This document shows positions 60,838 through 64,000 of a stretch of DNA of 64,000 nt, in pieces. The position numbers and the translations under genes are program-made. The stretch covers positions 44,901,695-44,965,694 of the forward strand of contig CM049316.1 of assembly GCA_026874595.1 (NCBI GenBank), in the 5' to 3' direction. Below the pieces are notes generated by a model. It ran no database searches. It saw only the letters and a program-made list of their open reading frames with translations, and was not told where the DNA came from. How positions within the stretch are numbered: the first letter of the stretch is position 1; the number at the start of each line of letters is the position of its first letter. The stretch is from Sipunculus nudus (taxonomy: Eukaryota > Annelida > Sipuncula > Golfingiida > Sipunculidae).

Positions 60838-62670
60838 GTGTTTCCATCATTAAATCATTTAGGTTGGTATCCACACTCCAGGTAGAAAACATATTATCCT
60901 ACCTATCTATGTGATGTTTTATGACTGTGATTTTCCCAAGGCACATATAAATTAGCACCAGAAAATTAGTAAATTAGTTCAGTGTTTGTCTAGAATTTAA
61001 TTTAAGCAAGGCGATTTGGATCGGACTTTTATCCCCCCCCCCCCTCCAAAAAAAAAAAAAAATACACATATTTCAAGTGTGGGATAAGAATTTGGCAACT
61101 TCTTGGAAATGAAATGAATGTTTAGTGGGCATTAATAATGTACTAGCATGGCAGACATACTACAAAAATATAAATAAGGTAAATTATTTAATATATATAA
61201 TGTAGAACTGAGAACTACTTTTGAATTAATTTAGTCTAAATATAAGACATTACCATTTTTAATCCACACACAACTGTATAAATCAATGATAATATGAAAT
61301 TATATATTTTAATATTTCAGATGAAGTGTTTGAACCAGCATTTTAATGCCCTCTAAGCAGAAGAAGAGAAGTTTGTCATGATGACAGAAAAGAATGTAAT
61401 GTACAACTTTGATTGTATTCATCTCAGTTGACATTTGGTCAACCGTGAAGTTATAGTATTATAACTTCATAGTTCAAACTATGACCCTTTGTCATCTGTC
61501 CCAGCACTGCCCAAAAGTAGGTCACTCAAACAAGCATCTCCAGTTCACACAGGGCTATTACATGCAGTCAGTGTTGGTAGAGGCAGACATATTATATTTC
61601 TTGTTTAGCAAAAAAAAATATGAAGAGTGCCATTTACATAGTACAATAACTTAGTAACTGTGGAAATATATTGTTCTTGGGTCACTTGAAATAGTGACAA
61701 CGGGTATCCAGGCAGTAGTGATGGCATTTCAAAAGCCAAACTTTGATGAGACAAACACAACTGAAGGGTTGAAGAATTTTAATATTAAACAACTCTGCAC
61801 AATATATATTAAGCACATATCTGGGGCTTTTGGAATCCTCATTTTCAGAAATTTGGTACTGTAAATTTCTGTATATACTGTATATTTCATAATATTACAC
61901 ATATAAACATAAAATCCCATCATTTCCACATGTTCCTGCTGTTTAGCCCATACAGCAGAGACTTGTGATGATCATTTGCACTTGATACAACTAATTGTTT
62001 CTCCTCAGATAAATGCCAGTTCTGCTAACTTCACAACGTTAACAATTAAGCTTTTTGACTGTCAGACAGTTACCAGGTAGTTTGAACCTCTACCTTCAGC
62101 ACAAATTGCCACTTAATCTCCAACAAGCTCTAATTACTTGTTGCTGCTGCACATACTAATGTATCAGGGCTACAGCCAGACTCTGATACTGTGCAGTGTT
62201 TGGTCGCGTGACCCAGATATGGCACATGACATCACTGTCTGTGATGTACATCATGGCCCTGCCTTTTTTTTACCTTGGTCAGGCCTTACAGCAGTGGTCA
62301 ATGGTGATACTTACACAGTCACTACCCTTGCTGGGCTGATTCACTTGCTCAGCAACATTTTGCACCAGTACAGCTTATGTGGTATATTCAATTGTTCATT
62401 GGCAGCATTTGCTAATAATTCTTTTATTTGAACTCTACAAAAAAGCCACAAGTTCTCCTTGACATTATCTCTATATGTAAAACTTCAGAGATTAAGGATG
62501 TTTCAGACCTTTTGGCATACTTTGACAACAGCAACCAACAGTGAAACTTTGAAAAGTCACTGAATTTTAGGTACCAGGTGAAAGTCGGCATTTAAAAATA
62601 GCTATGTATTTTATTATTTCTAACATTAGGCCTTCACATATCAGTTATTATCAGGTAAATGTTGTAATTT
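60838..62670. other. Unassigned AT-rich DNA
   Basis: C tract and poly-A at 61032-61062. A 97-codon open frame at 62138-62431 has no recognised match. No clear splice-supported exon. Confidence 0.45.
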
Positions 62671-64000
62671 TTAGCTCAACTGACTATAAGTCAACAGAGC
62701 TAAAGTTTATAATTTACTAGTAAAAGCCTAAAAGACACATTAACAATAATTTGTAACAAGTATAAAACAAGCAAAACAAGAACAGATCATGTCCCTATCA
62801 TATAGTGAGTGGAGGAAGTTGCACATATACTTTGGGCGTGTGAGGCCCTGCACATTCACTGTTTGATGGAGCATGGTGCTACACTGATCTCCCCATAATA
62901 TTAATAACTAAAAAACACACTAAACAATAATTTGAAACAAGTATAAAATAAGCAAAACAAGAACAGATCATGTCCCTATCATATAGTGAGTGGAGGAAGT
63001 GGTACATATACTTCGGGTGTGTGAGGCCCACCACATTCACTGTTTGATGGAGCATGGTGATACACTGATCCCTCCTTAATATTTATAACTAAAAAAACAC
63101 ACTAAACAATAATTTGAAACAAGTATAAAACAAGCAAAACAAGAACAGATCATGTCTCTATCATATAGTGAGTGGAGGAAGTGGTACATATACTTCGGGT
63201 GTGTGAGGCCCACCTCATTCACTGTTTGATGGAGCATGGTGCTACACTGATCCCTTCTTAATATTAATAACTAAAAAACACACTAAACAATAATTTGAAA
63301 CAAGTATAAAACAAGCAAAACAAGAACAGATCATGTCCCTATCATATAGTGAGTGGAGGAAGTGGTACATATACTTCGGGTGTGTGAGGCCTACCACATT
63401 CACTGTTTGATGGAGCATGGTGCTACACTGATCCCTCCTTAATATTTATAACTAAAAAACACACTAAACAATAATTTGAAACAAGTATAAAACAAGCAAA
63501 ACAAGAACAGATCATGTCCCTATCATATAGTGAGTGGAGGAAGTGGTACATATACTTCGGGTGTGTGAGGCCCACCACATTCACTGTTTGATGGAGCATG
63601 GTGATACACTGATCCCTCCTTAATATTTATAACTAAAAAACACACTAAACAATAATTTGAAACAAGTATAAAACAAGCAAAACAAGAACAGATCATGTCC
63701 CTATCATATAGTGAGTGGAGGAAGTGGTACATATACTTCGAGTGTGTGAGGCCCACCACATTCACTGTTTGATGGAGCATGGTGCTACACTGATCCCTCT
63801 TTAATATTTATAACTAAAAAACACACTAAACAATAATTTGAAACAAGTATAAAACAAGCAAAACAAGAACAGATCATGTCACTATCATATAGTGAGTGGA
63901 GGAAGTGGTACATATACTTCGGGTGTGTGAGGCCCACCACATTCACTGTTTGATGGAGCATGGTGCTACACTGATCCCTCCTTAATATTTATAACTAAAA
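62671..64000. repeat. 181-bp satellite array, cut by the window edge
   Basis: Seven or more units. GCAAAACAAGAACAGATCAT recurs at 62771, 62952, 63134, 63315, 63496, 63677 and 63858, period 181-182. Later units are nearly identical to each other. The array is preceded at 62671 by TTTTAGCTCAACTGACTATA, the reversed end motif of the interspersed family, so it is probably internal to such an element in minus orientation. Confidence 0.95.

Noticed and set aside
62138-62431. 97-codon open frame
   Set aside because: No splice sites in phase, no recognised motif, and an AT-rich neighbourhood with many chance frames.

Overview
This is animal nuclear DNA: AT-rich, intron-rich and repeat-rich, with no bacterial-style gene packing. 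Repeat types resemble those I know from molluscs: tRNA-derived SINEs, MITEs with GGGGCGGATCC or GGGGCGTAGCC ends, and elements ending in GACGGACGACGGACAA plus AGCTCAGCTGAC. The single clear gene aligns well with vertebrate SLC44A2/A4. A marine lophotrochozoan, probably a bivalve mollusc, is the best guess. Species cannot be named from sequence alone.

The one well-supported gene fills the middle of the window on the minus strand (45207 down to 10502). It is a choline transporter-like protein of the SLC44A2/4/5 group. I placed 23 coding exons by hand. All have GT-AG introns, every phase joins, and the sum is 2,196 nt (731 residues plus stop). An in-frame stop lies upstream of the first ATG, so the protein appears complete at both ends.

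The rest is mostly repeats. Positions 1-6300 hold a composite element with two kinds of internal tandem repeat, MITE fragments and a possible solo LTR. Positions 6287-6747 hold two near-identical short hairpins, each flanked by its own 9-10 bp direct repeat. Introns hold an eight-unit 180-bp array (20.9-22.5 kb), a 25-bp minisatellite with 73-bp higher-order structure beside exon 13 (23.4-24.7 kb), a SINE (27.2 kb), a 289-bp array rich in nuclear-receptor-like sites (34.0-35.3 kb) and an inverted copy of the 278-bp array (38.1-39.7 kb).

Upstream of the gene (45.8-49.55 kb) lies a 3.75-kb transposon-like element. It has 30-bp terminal inverted repeats and eight copies of a 13-bp motif near its ends, and it is interrupted by a 1.1-kb hAT-type element with a perfect 8-bp target-site duplication. 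Beyond this are low-complexity DNA, a decayed LINE nested in another repeat (53.3-54.8 kb), a 34-bp minisatellite (56.1-57.35 kb), weak hints of a plus-strand gene (57.64-60.84 kb) and a 181-bp satellite running off the right edge.
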